Assembly (NCBI GenBank): GCA_002946415.1
Contig: NJPS01000076.1
Location: 558,001 to 622,000 of the forward strand
Source of the DNA: Rutstroemia sp. NJR-2017a BVV2
Taxonomy: Eukaryota > Ascomycota > Leotiomycetes > Helotiales > Rutstroemiaceae
Length of the DNA: 64,000 bases
Reading direction: 5' to 3'
Below the pieces are notes generated by a model. That model was not told where the DNA came from and searched no databases. It saw nothing but the letters and a program-made list of their open reading frames with translations. The position numbers and the translations under genes were made by a program. Shown here piece after piece: positions 11,152 to 23,015 of the stretch; position 1 is the first letter of the stretch; every line of letters starts with the position of its first letter.

Positions 11152-12009
11152 ATGGAGGGAAGACTGGCTGTCATTAAGGTATATCTCTACACTTTCTCCT
11201 GCTCTCTTCGCAACATACTCACAGAGTGGCATAGACAGCTGTCGAACAATTCGTTCTCGATCCCAAGAATGCCGAATTTCTTGCAATCCTCAAGGGCGCG
11301 CGCAGCGGCGCAGTATATGGAGCCAAAGTGCGATTTCCACATGCGCTGGTGTATGTTTTCCTCCTATTCCTCTCAACTGGCAGCAGCTAATGCCAAATAC
11401 ACAGTATGATATTCCTGTTTCGATCCGGCACGGTCCGCGAAAAGATCGGCCTCATATTCCGCGCGACGAAAACACATGCTCAAAATCTAGCAAAATATGC
11501 GACGATATACAAAGCGACGATGTTGGCGCTGAAATACTCGGGCAGTAATAGGGGGCAGGAAGGGAAATGGGATACTTTCTTTGCTGGACTATTAGGCGGA
11601 TATGTGGTATTCGGCAGACGGTCGAAAAAGGGGCATGTTAGTAGTGTTAGCAAACAGATTGTGATTTTCGGTATGCGTTATCCTTCCCCTGTTTCCTACA
11701 CACTGGCAATGATTTACAGACCGGTGCTAACATCTGTTGTGTTGCTTAGTATTCGCAAGAGTATGTCTCGCATTAGCACAACTCGCCGTCAAGCCTTCGT
11801 CGGGCATTATCCGAAGTCAAGAACTCGCTGACCGAATATCCCGCGACGCCTGGCCGGTATTTGCGGCGCTAAGTTGGGGTAGTGTCATGTGGCTGTTCAG
11901 ATGGCATCCTGAAACTGTCCAGAGTGGGTTGAGAAGTAGTATGGACTATATTTATATTCAGAGTGATCATTGGGACAGCCTGAGGAACTTCATGATACAT
12001 AGCACATGA
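11152..12009 (+). CDS. Peroxisomal membrane protein 4-like (Tim17/PMP24 family)
   Basis: Join(11152..11178, 11235..11350, 11405..11670, 11750..12009), 222 residues. The 27-nt first exon splices onto TAVEQFVLDPKNAEFLAIL, then KGARSGAVYGAKVRFPHALVM, the hallmark segment of PXMP4/PMP24. Later conserved pieces are FLFRSGTVREK, the Gly-rich AGLLGGYVVFG, and near the end W-LFRWHP with LRSSMDYIY. PXMP4 proteins are multi-pass peroxisomal membrane proteins distantly related to Tim17/22/23; their biochemical role is not settled. An in-frame TAG just before exon 2 forces the exon 1 splice, which supports this start. The length matches the family (about 210-225). Confidence 0.88.
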
Positions 12010-12701
12010 GGTGGAAGAGCGGCTTGAGACTTGGCGCAGGAGAGGATGGCAGCTGCTAGTATTACATATGGAGGGGCTTCCTCCTTGTGGGTTTTGAGGA
12101 CGGCGTAGGAAACATTCTTACTCATAAATGTTATAGACAAACGAGACAGGACATTTCCGGAGCTGTCATGAGTGGGACGATGGACATTTGTAGAATTAGA
12201 TTAATCATAGGTTTCATCACTACTTATCTCCGCCAAGTCGGTATCGAGGGTTGTGTGTAGCAACTTCCGTTCCCAGCAAAAGCCAACAGTATTAGCCCAG
12301 TCCTTTACTAAGGTATAGAGAACAGCCCTGAGGGTATAGACTTCAAAGAGTGGCTCTAGCAAAGCTGAACAGAATACTCTCTTGGCACAAACAGTCTCCA
12401 GTCGTAGAATCTCACCCTTGCGGACGGTCTAAACTTGCGTGAAAGAGATAGGACTCCCCAAAGCTCAGATGTGTTTGGGTGTGGAGCGGGGGCTGGAGCT
12501 GGAGCTGAACATCCAAACCTAGTCAGTATCCCGGCTTAAATCCAGGCACCTGAAGCTCCATGCACACATTATTGAGTACCTATTCTTAGCAAATTCGCAT
12601 GCATAACTTCCCCATATCAAGGATGTATGAACACTTGACTACCAAGCTATAGTACAGTCTGGTCTGGAGAGTAGAGATGCAAACGACTTCTGTCTGAAGT
12701 G
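12010..12701. other. Intergenic region, no gene seen
   Basis: 3' flank of the PXMP4-like gene and of the small gene on the opposite strand. No exon, repeat or RNA structure stands out. Confidence 0.5.
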
Positions 12702-13019
12702 TCAGTAGAAAGTATCGATAACCTTATCGATACTGTAGGGTTCATCAAGCTTGATGGCATGCTTCTTTGGGCGATCCATCCAGACGAGCATTAACATGAG
12801 GACTTGATGTATGAAATATAGCATGGGCTGAATGGTTAGATAGACCGAAGATCTTGCAACGTATTTATTAACTTCTTGTTCTTGCTCTAGAGAAGATAAG
12901 CCGTGGCTGTCAGCATATCCCGCGCTAGACAACGCTATTCCTTTTTGGATCGACAACAAAGCTGACTTACTATAGATCGCCGTCCCAAAACCTTCCCCAA
13001 TAAACCATTGGAGATTCAT
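12702..13019 (-). CDS. Possible 77-residue single-pass membrane protein
   Basis: Complement of join(12702..12886, 12971..13019). The putative 84-nt intron (GTAAGT donor, CTCTAG acceptor) is a multiple of three and free of stops, so an unspliced 105-residue form is also possible. The spliced product has a short amphipathic start, a charged stretch, one clear hydrophobic segment (SVYLTIQPMLYFIHQVLMLM) and a charged C-terminus. I do not recognise the family. The ATG lies 165 bp from the divergent dipeptidyl aminopeptidase start. Good splice signals and the membrane segment favour a real gene; short length and no known family argue for caution. Confidence 0.4.
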   Translation of the reverse strand: MNLQWFIGEGFGTAIYSKSALLSIQKGIALSSAGYADSHGLSSLEQEQEVNKYVARSSVYLTIQPMLYFIHQVLMLMLVWMDRPKKHAIKLDEPYSIDKVIDTFY

Positions 13020-13184
13020 TCTAGAATTCTTCTCTTTATTTCAATTGCCTTCAATGGTCTCTCGCTTTATATCGGGTTTTGTTTTGTTTTGAAGTAATGC
13101 ACGATTTCTACTGAGGCAATCCTGTTATATGTCCTTCTTGGCTCCCTAAGCTTCTGACCCCGTGAAACCATCATACCCTCAGAT

Positions 13185-16012
13185 ATGGCTGGGCCCACAG
13201 CAGAAGCCGAGCAACTTCTGCCATCAGGCTCGGAAAACTCTCCACGCAAATCGTTCGATTCTTCAGCCTCTTCCGCTTCCACTACGAGCTTGGTGTTCGA
13301 TCGCATCGGCGAACGTGTAGCTGCAAATGGGACGGAGAAATCGACCATGGTAACACCGAAGTTTCCCCCTCGAGGGGAGATGGCATACGCGGACAGTGAG
13401 CATGCGCGACTGCACGAAGAAGATGAGGACGACGAGAAGGATTACGATTTAGAAGATGGACCTTTTATACCCAATGGGACGAATGTCAAGGCAGTCGAGA
13501 AGAAGCTGCGGAGGTTGATCTGGGTTATTGGCGGAATCTTCATTGGGTTTTGGGTATTGGCGCTATTCATTTTTCTGGGGAAACAAGCATACAAGCATTC
13601 ATCTGAGAGCCCTCATGATCCGCAGGCGACAATGTCGAGGGGAAATGGGAAGAAGGTCACGATGGATGAAATATTCTCCGGTCAATGGAGAGCAGCGACA
13701 CACGACATCAGTTGGATTGAAGGCGCCAATGGCGAAGACGGGCTATTGCTTGAGCAGGGCGGAAGTGGAACGAAAGACTATTTGGTTGTCGAAGACATCA
13801 GATCAAGGGGGGCGGACGAAGTGGGAACGATGGATACAAAGACTTTGATGAAGGAGAGCGTATTCAATGTCGGAGGCAGAGTGTTGCTCCCAAGCAAAGT
13901 TTACCCGAGCAAAGATCTGAAAAAGGTTCTTATCGCAACAGATGTACAATCGAACTGGAGACATTCATTTTATGCGAGGTATTGGATTTTCGATGTCGAG
14001 AGCCAAAACGCCGAGCCTTTGGATCCTACAGATTTAGACGGACGAGTACAGCTGGCTAGCTGGAGTCCGCAAAGCGACGCTATCGTTTTCACAAGAGATA
14101 ACAACATGTTTTTAAGGAAATTGTCTTCACCCACCGTTATTCAGATCACCAAGGATGGCGGAGCAAATCTATTCTACGGTGTACCGGACTGGGTATACGA
14201 GGAAGAAGTATTTGCTGGAGCCAGTGCGACATGGTGGGACGAGAGCGGGAAATATATCGCATTCCTTCGAACAAATGAATCCGAAGTTCCAGAGTATCCC
14301 ATCCAGTACTTCGTTTCAAGACCGAGCGGGAAAGATCCCCTACCAGGAGAAGAAAACTATCCAGAAGTCAGAGAGATCAAGTATCCAAAAGCTGGTGCTC
14401 CTAACCCGACTGTGGATTTACAATTCTACGATATCGAAAAAGGCGATGTGTTTGAGGTCAAGATTGCTGGCGGATTTGAGCCCAAGGATCTTCTCATTAC
14501 AGAAGTAGTCTGGGCTGGTAAGACTGGCAAAGTTCTCATCCGCGAAACCAACAGAGAAAGCGACATTTTGAGAGTTGTTCTCGTCGACGTTGAGGCGCGT
14601 ACCGGGAAGACTGTGCGAACTACCGATGTGCAAAAGCTCGATGGAGGATGGTTTGAAGTCTCTGAAGATACCCGGTACATTCCTGCTGACCCTGCAAATG
14701 GAAGGCCACACGATGGTTATATCGATACAGTTATTCATAACAACAATGATCATCTGGGATATTTCACGCCGCTTGATAACTCAGAACCTATACTTCTTAC
14801 GTCTGGTGATTGGGAAGTCGTTCACGCTCCATCTGCGGTAGATCTCAAGAAGAATCTCGTGTATTTCATTGCTACCAAGGAATCATCCATTCAAAGACAT
14901 GTCTACAGCGTCAAACTTGATGGTACAGATATGAAGCCTCTCACAGACACATCTGCAGAGGGATACTACAGAGCTTCATTTTCCAGTGGTGCTGGATATG
15001 TGCTTCTGAGCTACGCTGGACCAAATATTCCTTGGCAGAAAGTCATCAGCACTCCCAGCACTGACAGAAAATACGAGGACACTATCGAGGAGAACAAAGG
15101 TCTTGCTGAGATGGCTAAGAAACACGAGTTACCTATCCTAATCTACTCTACTGTCAACATTGACGGTTATGACTTGAATGTGGTTGAACGCCGACCACCT
15201 CATTTCAATGAGAAGAAGAAGTACCCAGTACTCTTCTATCTCTACGGTGGCCCAGGATCCCAGACTGTCGATAAGGGATTCAAGGTAGATTTCCAGTCAT
15301 ACATCGCGTCGAATCTTGGCTACATCGTTGTCACTGTTGATGGCCGCGGTACTGGTTACATTGGACGTGAGGCCCGTACCATCATCCGTGGTAACATTGG
15401 GTACTACGAATCTCGTGATCAAATCGAAACGGCTAAGATCTGGGGTGCTAAGAAATACGTCGATGCATCAAGAATCGCCATTTGGGGATGGTCATACGGT
15501 GGCTTTATGACGCTCAAAACCCTCGAACAGGACGCTGGAAAGACCTTCTCTTATGGCATGGCCGTTGCACCGGTCACTGACTGGAGATTCTATGATTCCA
15601 TTTACACTGAACGATATATGCACACACCTCAACATAACCCCAGCGGATATGACAATACCAGTATCACTGACGTGAAGGCGCTGTCAAAGAATGTTCGATT
15701 CTTGGTTATGCACGGTGTGGCCGATGACAATGTTCACATGCAAAACACTCTTACTTTACTGGACAAGCTCGATCTTGCTGGTGTGGAGAACTACGATGTC
15801 CACGTTTTCCCAGATAGCGACCACAGTATCTATTTCCACAATGCGAACAGGATTGTTTATGATAGTGAGTTGACTACTATTCTTCTTTTTGTACTGACAA
15901 ATGCTAACCATAAACAGAACTCAATAACTGGCTCATCAATGCATTCAACGGTGAATGGCTAAGGACAGCAAATGCCGTTCCTTTACAAATCGATGCGGCA
16001 AAGAAACGATGA
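13185..16012 (+). CDS. dapB: Dipeptidyl aminopeptidase B (vacuolar, S9B family)
   Basis: Join(13185..15864, 15918..16012), 924 residues. A 110-residue acidic/polar cytosolic N-terminus is followed by one membrane anchor (about residues 110-132), a type II topology. Then come a beta-propeller region and a C-terminal alpha/beta hydrolase domain. The catalytic triad is visible: Ser770 in GWSYGG, Asp847 in HGVADDNVH and His880 in DSDHS, with spacing as in DPP IV enzymes. The last 53-nt intron is needed to reach the true C-terminus ([13 protein letters not shown] and a basic tail); reading through it ends the protein early in an unrelated sequence. The enzyme removes X-Pro or X-Ala dipeptides from peptide N-termini, typically in the vacuole. 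Confidence 0.95.
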
Positions 16013-16358
16013 TATAATATGGACATGGCGAGGGAGCATGGCGTTTTCTCACTACAAGGGACAAATTTGTGATTTTAGAAGATGATGTGGACGTGAAATG
16101 TTATTCTTATTCATAATTTAAGGACAGATCAATATACATGATTTTACTTTCCAAGGCCCGAGCCTATTTATACATGACGGTTGACCATCTAATCGTTTAT
16201 TCATGGTCATAAAGCGTTTACCTTTACATTTATATTGACGAACCCAAAAACAAATAAGCAGAACTCAAACCCTAAAAGAAGAAAAAGAAGAAAGAAAAGA
16301 TATAAGCCCAGCTTATATCCGTTTGCTCCGTCCGGTCCGCTCGTTCATCATCTCTTCG
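16013..16358. other. Intergenic region between convergent genes
   Basis: 3' flanks of the dipeptidyl aminopeptidase gene and the next gene. A purine-rich AAGAAGAAAAAG-type run lies near 16275-16300. No gene is seen. Confidence 0.5.
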
Positions 16359-17690
16359 TTATTTCGTTATCCATTCATCATAACGCATAGTTAAGTAAAG
16401 ACTCTCAATCGACCTCACTACAGCACAACAATCGTCGTTGTTTGTTCGATTGTGTCCCGCTCGTACGCCGAGCTCGCAATTTCCTCCGCTTGGTCCTGCT
16501 CTCATTCTTAGTGTCGCTGGCAACACATTTGCAGGACGTCCAAGATCCACGGGTGGCGGAGCTATATCGCTGTTTGCCTTTCTCCTTCTTTTTCCGGCAT
16601 CGCCACCGTCAAATTGCCCCTGCGCTGGCTGCGCTTCTAGTTTCGCCCACGCGGATGTCTGCGCAGATGGATGCATAGATCTTGGTCGATTTCCTATCCG
16701 CAGGGGCTCTGGTCTCAGCCGCCCATTTGCATTTTCCGACTTTAGCGGATCTGCGCATGCAGCGCGGGAAGACGAATTCTCCTTTTGCAACGGAGCCGGT
16801 TCCGCGGAGTCCGAATGTCGGCGAAATGGATAGTGCCCGGGGATCTGGCTGAATGGTTCCGCATCGAACTCCCAGTCTTGGGGCCCAGGCCCAGGAAGAA
16901 GGTATTCTCTGGCTGGAGGGACGGGCATGGGTGGTATGTCGTGCTGGACGCGACGGCGGTCCGTGGGTGCTGGAAGCGATCTGTGTCGGGATAGGGTACT
17001 GTGGGAGCTCTCACAGGTTTGGCGATTCTCTTCGGGAAGGGGCACCGATCGCGTGCTTCGTGGAGGACCGCACATTCCCTGGCGTTTTGTGCGCAGTGGT
17101 GTAGGTTGCTGTAGTGATAGGACCTCGTTTGAGATTCTCTTTCCTAGCGCCTGATTCAACATTCTTCTTCCTGCTCCGCCTATCAAAAACTCCGGTGGTG
17201 GTAGTATCGCCAGCTGGCTTGGCAGCGCCTCGTAATCATTATCCATCAGACTAGAATCATGCGTGTTGACCTTCCGGCTCAAAATATCGTGGTCAAAGAA
17301 GAGCTCCGAATTCTGACGCTGAGAACTGTTTCTTATCTCTCTTTGGACCCGGACGTCTTCATCTGGAAGACCGTCCGAGTTCTGCGGTGGTGATAGCTGC
17401 AGCTCGTCGTCAAATTCTCCTTCCTCCTCACTTGTTGTGTCCACCTGGCATCCTGGAAGTCTGAGACAGGTCTTAAGAAATTTGCTTCTATTGCGCTCAT
17501 GGGACCGCTCAGCGGGTATTTCAGGACATTTCGGACACGAAGTGGTTGACAGGACGCGTTCCCGGGCGGGGATACAGGGCGTGGCACTGGGAAAGGCTCT
17601 GTTTTTTCTGCTGCAGGGCTTCAGACGCGGGCTAGCGGTCTCATTATGACAACCTTGGCCGGGACAGTATGTGAATATGGCCGTACACAT
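16359..17690 (-). CDS. Uncharacterised disordered protein with N-terminal cysteines
   Basis: A single open frame of 443 residues from ATG 17690. I do not recognise the family. The N-terminal 60 residues hold repeated Cys spaced like fungal short Cys/His motifs (CTAIFTYCPGQGCHNE, later CSRKN, PCIP and CPKCPE), which could bind a metal. The remainder is polar, rich in Pro, Arg and Ser, with short acidic patches (TSEEEGEFDDELQ), and looks disordered. No membrane segment or enzyme motif is seen. The opposite strand carries shorter frames with no supporting features. Start choice is the first ATG after a stop; internal introns cannot be excluded. Confidence 0.65.
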   Translation of the reverse strand: MCTAIFTYCPGQGCHNETASPRLKPCSRKNRAFPSATPCIPARERVLSTTSCPKCPEIPAERSHERNRSKFLKTCLRLPGCQVDTTSEEEGEFDDELQLSPPQNSDGLPDEDVRVQREIRNSSQRQNSELFFDHDILSRKVNTHDSSLMDNDYEALPSQLAILPPPEFLIGGAGRRMLNQALGKRISNEVLSLQQPTPLRTKRQGMCGPPRSTRSVPLPEENRQTCESSHSTLSRHRSLPAPTDRRRVQHDIPPMPVPPAREYLLPGPGPQDWEFDAEPFSQIPGHYPFRRHSDSAEPAPLQKENSSSRAACADPLKSENANGRLRPEPLRIGNRPRSMHPSAQTSAWAKLEAQPAQGQFDGGDAGKRRRKANSDIAPPPVDLGRPANVLPATLRMRAGPSGGNCELGVRAGHNRTNNDDCCAVVRSIESLYLTMRYDEWITK

Positions 17691-18343
17691 CGTGATAGAA
17701 TATTTGTTACCAAGTCACCGTGATCATGTGAGATGAAGGAAAGTTAAGAAGACTGCAGCTTCCAGAGCTGACTTCCTTTCCGAATGATTGTGGGTAGGAA
17801 TGTCGTGTGGTTCGGCATATGATTAGAATTGTGCAAGCGCTATGTTATCGTGTGGTATCGGCATTGTTCATGCTCTTACGGACGTTGAACTGTGTGGCGA
17901 TAGACGGTAAGAAGAGCGAATAAAGGAAGTTTGCCCCTTGTTTACTGAATCGTTTGAAAGAAACAAAAGAAAGGGACAAACAATGGCCAATGTTCAGAGA
18001 CAAATGTTTATTTTGAGACACAAAGCAGCGTTTGTTGGCCTCAGTCTCCTTGTTCTTGTTTCTCAAAGAAGCCACGTCCTATATAACTGTAATCTTCTCT
18101 TCCTGAACAACTCACTCTACTCTACCAACCATATCGATCTCATATACCATCATCATCATCATCAAACGCTCTCTGATTACAAGGCCCTAGTGGTGACAAC
18201 ACACTTCAAGGCATCAACAAAACCAAGTAAGTCCAACTCCAATACCTTAGCTAAAGCATACCAGGTTCCTCAAAAATATCCAGTCATCAAACGACCAATC
18301 AAACAAACCTCCTCCATCCACACATCCTTCCACCAACCTCAAA
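17691..18343. other. Intergenic region with a CAT microsatellite
   Basis: Upstream regions of the two divergent genes. A (CAT)5 tract sits at 18148-18163, and CA-rich sequence precedes the start at 18344. An ATG-containing frame across 17938-18534 overlaps the next gene in another frame and was not accepted. Confidence 0.5.
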
Positions 18344-18886
18344 ATGGACCGTCCCTATACCCGATGCAAACCCTGCAACAACTTCATAAACTACGCCCCC
18401 GTCCCTCCCACCGCTCAAGGCCTCTACCACGCCTACCGTCGACGCGCACAAGGCCAACCCGAACCCGACATGCTGCACCCCTTCCGTGCAGACGGGCATC
18501 TCAAGCACGAAGAAGTCGCCCGTCTACGTCCTGACCCCGAGTTTCAGAACTGGACACCTCCGAAGCCGAAGTCGTTGCTCCAGCCCAGTGTGGCAATTGT
18601 GCCTCCTCGTTCTTTCGAGACTAGCAACGAGTTTATCGTGCGGTGGGTAGGTATCATATTATGCTGGATCTTTTCCTCCTTTCTCTCTGCCATGACGTGG
18701 TGCGGACGCCAGGTTAAACGTTATTTGTGGGATAATAAGACAGGAAGGCAGATTACAAGAGTGGCCTTGGTTCTGTCTTTCATGGCAGTCTGGTACTGGG
18801 TGCTTTTTACTACTTATCATAGTATGAAAGCAGGACTGGTAACGCAGCAGACGCCTGCTGAATTACCTTGGTGCCGCGGAACGTAG
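18344..18886 (+). CDS. Small uncharacterised two-TM protein
   Basis: A single exon of 180 residues starting at an ATG in good context (CAAAATGG). The N-terminal third holds a Cys pair (RCKPC) and a Pro-rich, charged region ending in FQNWTPPKPKS. Two hydrophobic segments follow, around VGIILCWIFSSFLSAM and VALVLSFMAVWYWVLF, separated by a basic loop, giving a likely membrane hairpin with a short tail. I do not recognise the family and see no enzyme motif. The frame has coherent amino-acid composition and is not a shadow of another gene, so I accept it as real. Confidence 0.7.
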   Translation: MDRPYTRCKPCNNFINYAPVPPTAQGLYHAYRRRAQGQPEPDMLHPFRADGHLKHEEVARLRPDPEFQNWTPPKPKSLLQPSVAIVPPRSFETSNEFIVRWVGIILCWIFSSFLSAMTWCGRQVKRYLWDNKTGRQITRVALVLSFMAVWYWVLFTTYHSMKAGLVTQQTPAELPWCRGT

Positions 18887-19409
18887 GTTTTTACCTCTTC
18901 TGGACAAGGTTTCTGTTATTTTTTATATATTTTTTTCATTCAATATCACCACTGCTGTTCAACATCTTTTGTAAAATGAACCGCGTCTATTAATGCTTTC
19001 AACTTCTTTTTCTTGTGACACCTAAGCTTTTAAATACTGCCCTACAAGTGACGTCTCTTCATGTCGGTAGCTTACTCGTCAACTGAGATGAACACGCAAT
19101 AATTGCTAGTCCATAACCACCAGCAAAATCCCCCCCACAAGCTATCAGGATGCGGTATTGCGCCAGACTTCAACTCCCACAACGATCAGGAATGAAAGTA
19201 GACATTCAGCTTCAATGCTCTCAAGAATTCGTAATCTGGTGTTATCTATATTCATCTATCTATGCCATGCATAAGATACTTAAAGTCCAAACTCCTTCCG
19301 TATGATGACTTCATGCTTGCTACAAATCCCGACAAGCCGCCCGATAGCGAGGCCAGAACAAACCCGTTATGAACCAAAATACAATGATACGGTCCTTAAC
19401 CCCCTAAAA
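18887..19409. other. Intergenic region between convergent genes
   Basis: 3' flanks of the two-TM protein gene and the Mms19-like gene. It contains T-rich tracts (about 18918-18940) and nothing that looks like a gene. Confidence 0.5.
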
Positions 19410-22400
19410 TTATGCTTCAATCGTGACTAGATTGAACCAAATCATCTTACATTTATCAGCTCTAGCCCTAACCTCCCGAGAACAATCATCCAGTGCTACA
19501 TCAAGCTCGTTCATGACTCTATTCCTACGCTTGATGAGAAGCTCCGTCCTCACAATGCTGGGCAGTATTGCGAGAACTTCTAGAGCTTTACAGCGTCCCT
19601 CTACTGTAGCATCCGAGGGGCAGTCATAAGTGTTGTGCGTACGGTCTGTCATGCGATTGATGACCGAATCGAGATGTTCTTCAACCAAGGAAGGATTTCC
19701 TGGCATGAGGACGATCATGATGTTCATGCAGGCTTCTTTCGTGGAATTATCTGCTACGTCAGTACCAGCCAGCACGACCGAGAAAATCCGTGTAGCATTA
19801 TCTTGCAGGTTCTTGGCTGGCATGTATCGAAGAACACTTCCAAGGGCTATAAGACAGCTTTCCTTTATCTCTCTATCCCCGTTCGAGCGCCAGACATTGA
19901 CAAGATAGTCTACCGTCAAGCTATACAATCTCCCAAATCGCAAAGGCCGGAGAGTGCAGAAGTTCGCCTCGTTCATGACTGGTGAGGGAGCTAATAAGAT
20001 GGAGAAACTCTGCGCGATCTTTCGGCCATACTTTGGATCTGAGATACGCTCCATCATCAAAGTTATAAGCTCTGTAGTACAGGGCTCGTAAGCTGCCAAT
20101 GCAGCTGCGGAGAAGTATGCTAGTGTCTGATATACCCGAGGCGATGGTACCGTTTTTACCAATTCGATCATAATATCATGCAAGTACTTGCCATCCTCAA
20201 ACTTTGTACGATCGGCACCGAACTTATTTATGAGGAGTTGCATCATTTGTAGCATGCTGGCGCGAGCTTCCCTTGAGCATTTAATTTCCGTGTCGATGGC
20301 ATTAAGAATCATCGACTTTGCAGTCTCATGAACCTGTATCTTCATTCTTTCGCGATCCTATAGAAGAATTAATGAATTGGTCATATGAAGACATGGATTA
20401 CATACGTCTTTGCGCAATCCAGCTACCAGAGCGGTGGAGAGAATGATGCTGGAGCACTTCCTGGGTGGCCCACCCCCGAGATGCTGTTGAGAAGCAGCAA
20501 GCCCTGATCGTGTGTGTGCTCCGAAGTTAAAAAGAGTCCAGATCCGACTTGGCTCTTCAGGGTGCTCATCGTTAGCTTTGAGCAGAAAGTTGTTCTTGTC
20601 TGAGGTGGTATGACTTCGTAGCACATATGTTGCAACTGCGCCAACCAGTGATACAAAAGTGTCATCCAGAATTTCACCATCCACAACATCGTTAATCCCG
20701 ACATACCAACTTGGCTTCAACGGGCCTTCATGATGCTGGAACAGGCCAATGCACCTCCTAAAGAGATTGGTGACAATCCAAGCGTATGGGTGGAAAGTTG
20801 GGTCTGGGCTCTCCCATTTATTCCCCAACCCCTCGTCATAAAGAAGTGCTTTATCAAAAGTTTCTAACGCACGATAAATGCCAGCAAGAACAACCATTTG
20901 ATATGGCTGCTGTTTTGAGTGCTTGGAGATGGATTCTACCAACTTTTCTATCAATTCCGCTTGCATAGCATCAAATAACCTAAATTTCCAATGTGTCTTT
21001 ACATTGGGTATCGGTTTCGAAAGTTCGGCCTTGCACGTCGACGTACAAGCAATATCAATGAGGGAATCCAAGAGCCAAATGGCTCTCGATAGACCAGACT
21101 CACCTCCAGCCTTGATGTCCAAGGCATCCGGGAACATCGACATAAAGTTCGAAAGTGTGAACTGGATAAAGGCCTGGGGATCTTCCACTGATATAGATCC
21201 CAGGCATGTTACGGATACCTCTCGAAGCTCGGTAGCCTGATTAAAGTCCAGTGCTGTTTCATTGAGCTTCGAAAGGACAGTTCCCCGTTCAAATTCGCTC
21301 AGCAGCGGCTCCTGATTTGAAAATGTGATCATACGCGCTAGGAAAGTCAGACCTTTGATCGTGAGTTTTCGTAGAGGAACATCAGAAGATGTATCGGACA
21401 TGGATCCAAAGTAAATCTCAACTAGCCCTTCACGAAAATTTCCAAAGGAGTCGTCCATTGCCGCAAGACAGCGCGATCTGTATTCTACATCCTCAGGCGG
21501 CAGGTCTTGCTGCAGTACCATGTACTCCAATTTTCCACACTCGAAGTGCGCCTCAAGAATTAAGTTCATAAGTTCGATAAAGCGTGTCTTCTCTGATAAT
21601 GTTGTCAGTGCTTGCGAAAGAGTGATCAAGCCTGGTAGGCAGATTCGTGTGACCAAGGTTGAGCCGTAGGGCGAGCTCATCACAAGCTTGCTCAATATAC
21701 GACCCGATCGAAGAATGAATCGCTTTTTGGAGTCATCGTGGAAGATCTCATTACACTCCTTCGCAACATGACCGATGAATTTTGAACATTCATTTGAAGG
21801 GTCATTCCAGTCAACTCTTTGCTTGCCGAGAGACTTTGCAATAGCTCCAACAGTGACCAGCGCACGATTGACGAAATCTTCATTCTCTCCATTCCAGATC
21901 TCCCATTTCAGAGAATCCCAGATTTTTAATGAGTACCGCGAGACAACCGGGATGGAGTATGTTTCGATGCAGCCGCCTAATGCATCGAATACATCGTTCT
22001 ATTTCTGAATTAGGACATGTACGTACTGGGGAACGATGACCTAGTATACCTTGACATTTGCTGAGACATCTGAATCCAACTTCTCTAAGATAGCGTCGAA
22101 GGCAAACTCTGCATAATTATTATTCGACTTGAAACAATTCTGAAGTAGGAATTTCAAATCATTCGCTGGTAAGTTAGTAGCAGAGCTCGGCGTGATAGGA
22201 AAATATCGAAAGAATGATCCAAACATCTCTTCACATTCGCTTGGACTTGGATCCCATTCTAGGCCAAGTTTCTCGAACACTTTAAAGAGGATTGCCAAGC
22301 AGGAAGGAGATTTCTCCAGGGATGCCATCGAAACCACGCCGTCCACAAACTTAGGCCCCATAGACCGCTTAAGAGCAGGCAAATAAAGGTCCAAGAGGCA

Positions 22401-23015
22401 TTGGAGAAGTTCCAAGAGGCTAAGTCTCGTAGCAATAGGAAAGTCCCGGAGTGTCATCTTTTCCGGCAGTTTGAAGACTGCCTCGGAAATAAGGGTTGCG
22501 TTGGTCTTGAGGAATTTCTTGGTCATTTGTGACAAAGTTATCAAAGATTTTGCAACTTCTTGAAGGCCAGCTCGGTATATTTGTACGTCCCCTGCTTCTG
22601 AGATTCGTTTTGCTAAGTATTCCACCAGGACACTTACTAGCAGGACGTCAATATTTACAAAAACACGAACCAGTGCTACAACTCACAGTCGTGCCTGGAA
22701 ATTTGCTCAGGGTCTACCCTTTGCAAAACGAGCAATAGAAATTCCAGTCCTAGAGAAGATTAGAACTGGAACCATAGACACAGTCAAGAAGATTACCTTT
22801 TTGGCAATCAACCATCGAAGCTTCACCATCGATATACGGGCCAAGGTCGGTGATAATGCCCGTCATGACTTGAGGATCTACAAAATACAAGTTTCAGCTC
22901 CTGTTCTGAGAAAAGAGTCGGGACACAGAGCCATACTAGCTATCATGCGCTCGACCACTGCCGATTTGTCTGCTTCTGTCTCAGCAGCCATGAACTCTAC
23001 AACACCAGATGCCAT
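19410..23015 (-). CDS. Mms19/Met18-like HEAT-repeat protein
   Basis: Complement of join(19410..20357, 20406..21998, 22050..22636, 22687..22749, 22797..22877, 22937..23015), 1116 residues, with five introns of 48-59 nt; all phases close. The product is alpha-helical throughout. The order of conserved pieces fits Mms19: a short hydrophobic N-terminal region, FFRYFPIT followed by a helical ALLDKLDS-like segment (here AILEKLDSDVS), and a C-terminal VEEHLDSVINRMTDRT ... MNELDVALDDCSREVRA ... IWFNL that matches the Mms19 end (VALDD, KWFAL). Mms19 is the targeting factor of the cytosolic iron-sulfur assembly complex, delivering clusters to DNA-repair and replication enzymes. The sequence is clearly more diverged than I expect for the main fungal Mms19, so it may be a fast-evolving paralogue; other HEAT proteins are the alternative. 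Confidence 0.72.

Noticed and set aside
16438..17649. Several plus-strand frames opposite the Cys-rich disordered gene
   Set aside because: They are mutually overlapping shadows of one longer minus-strand frame with more coherent composition.
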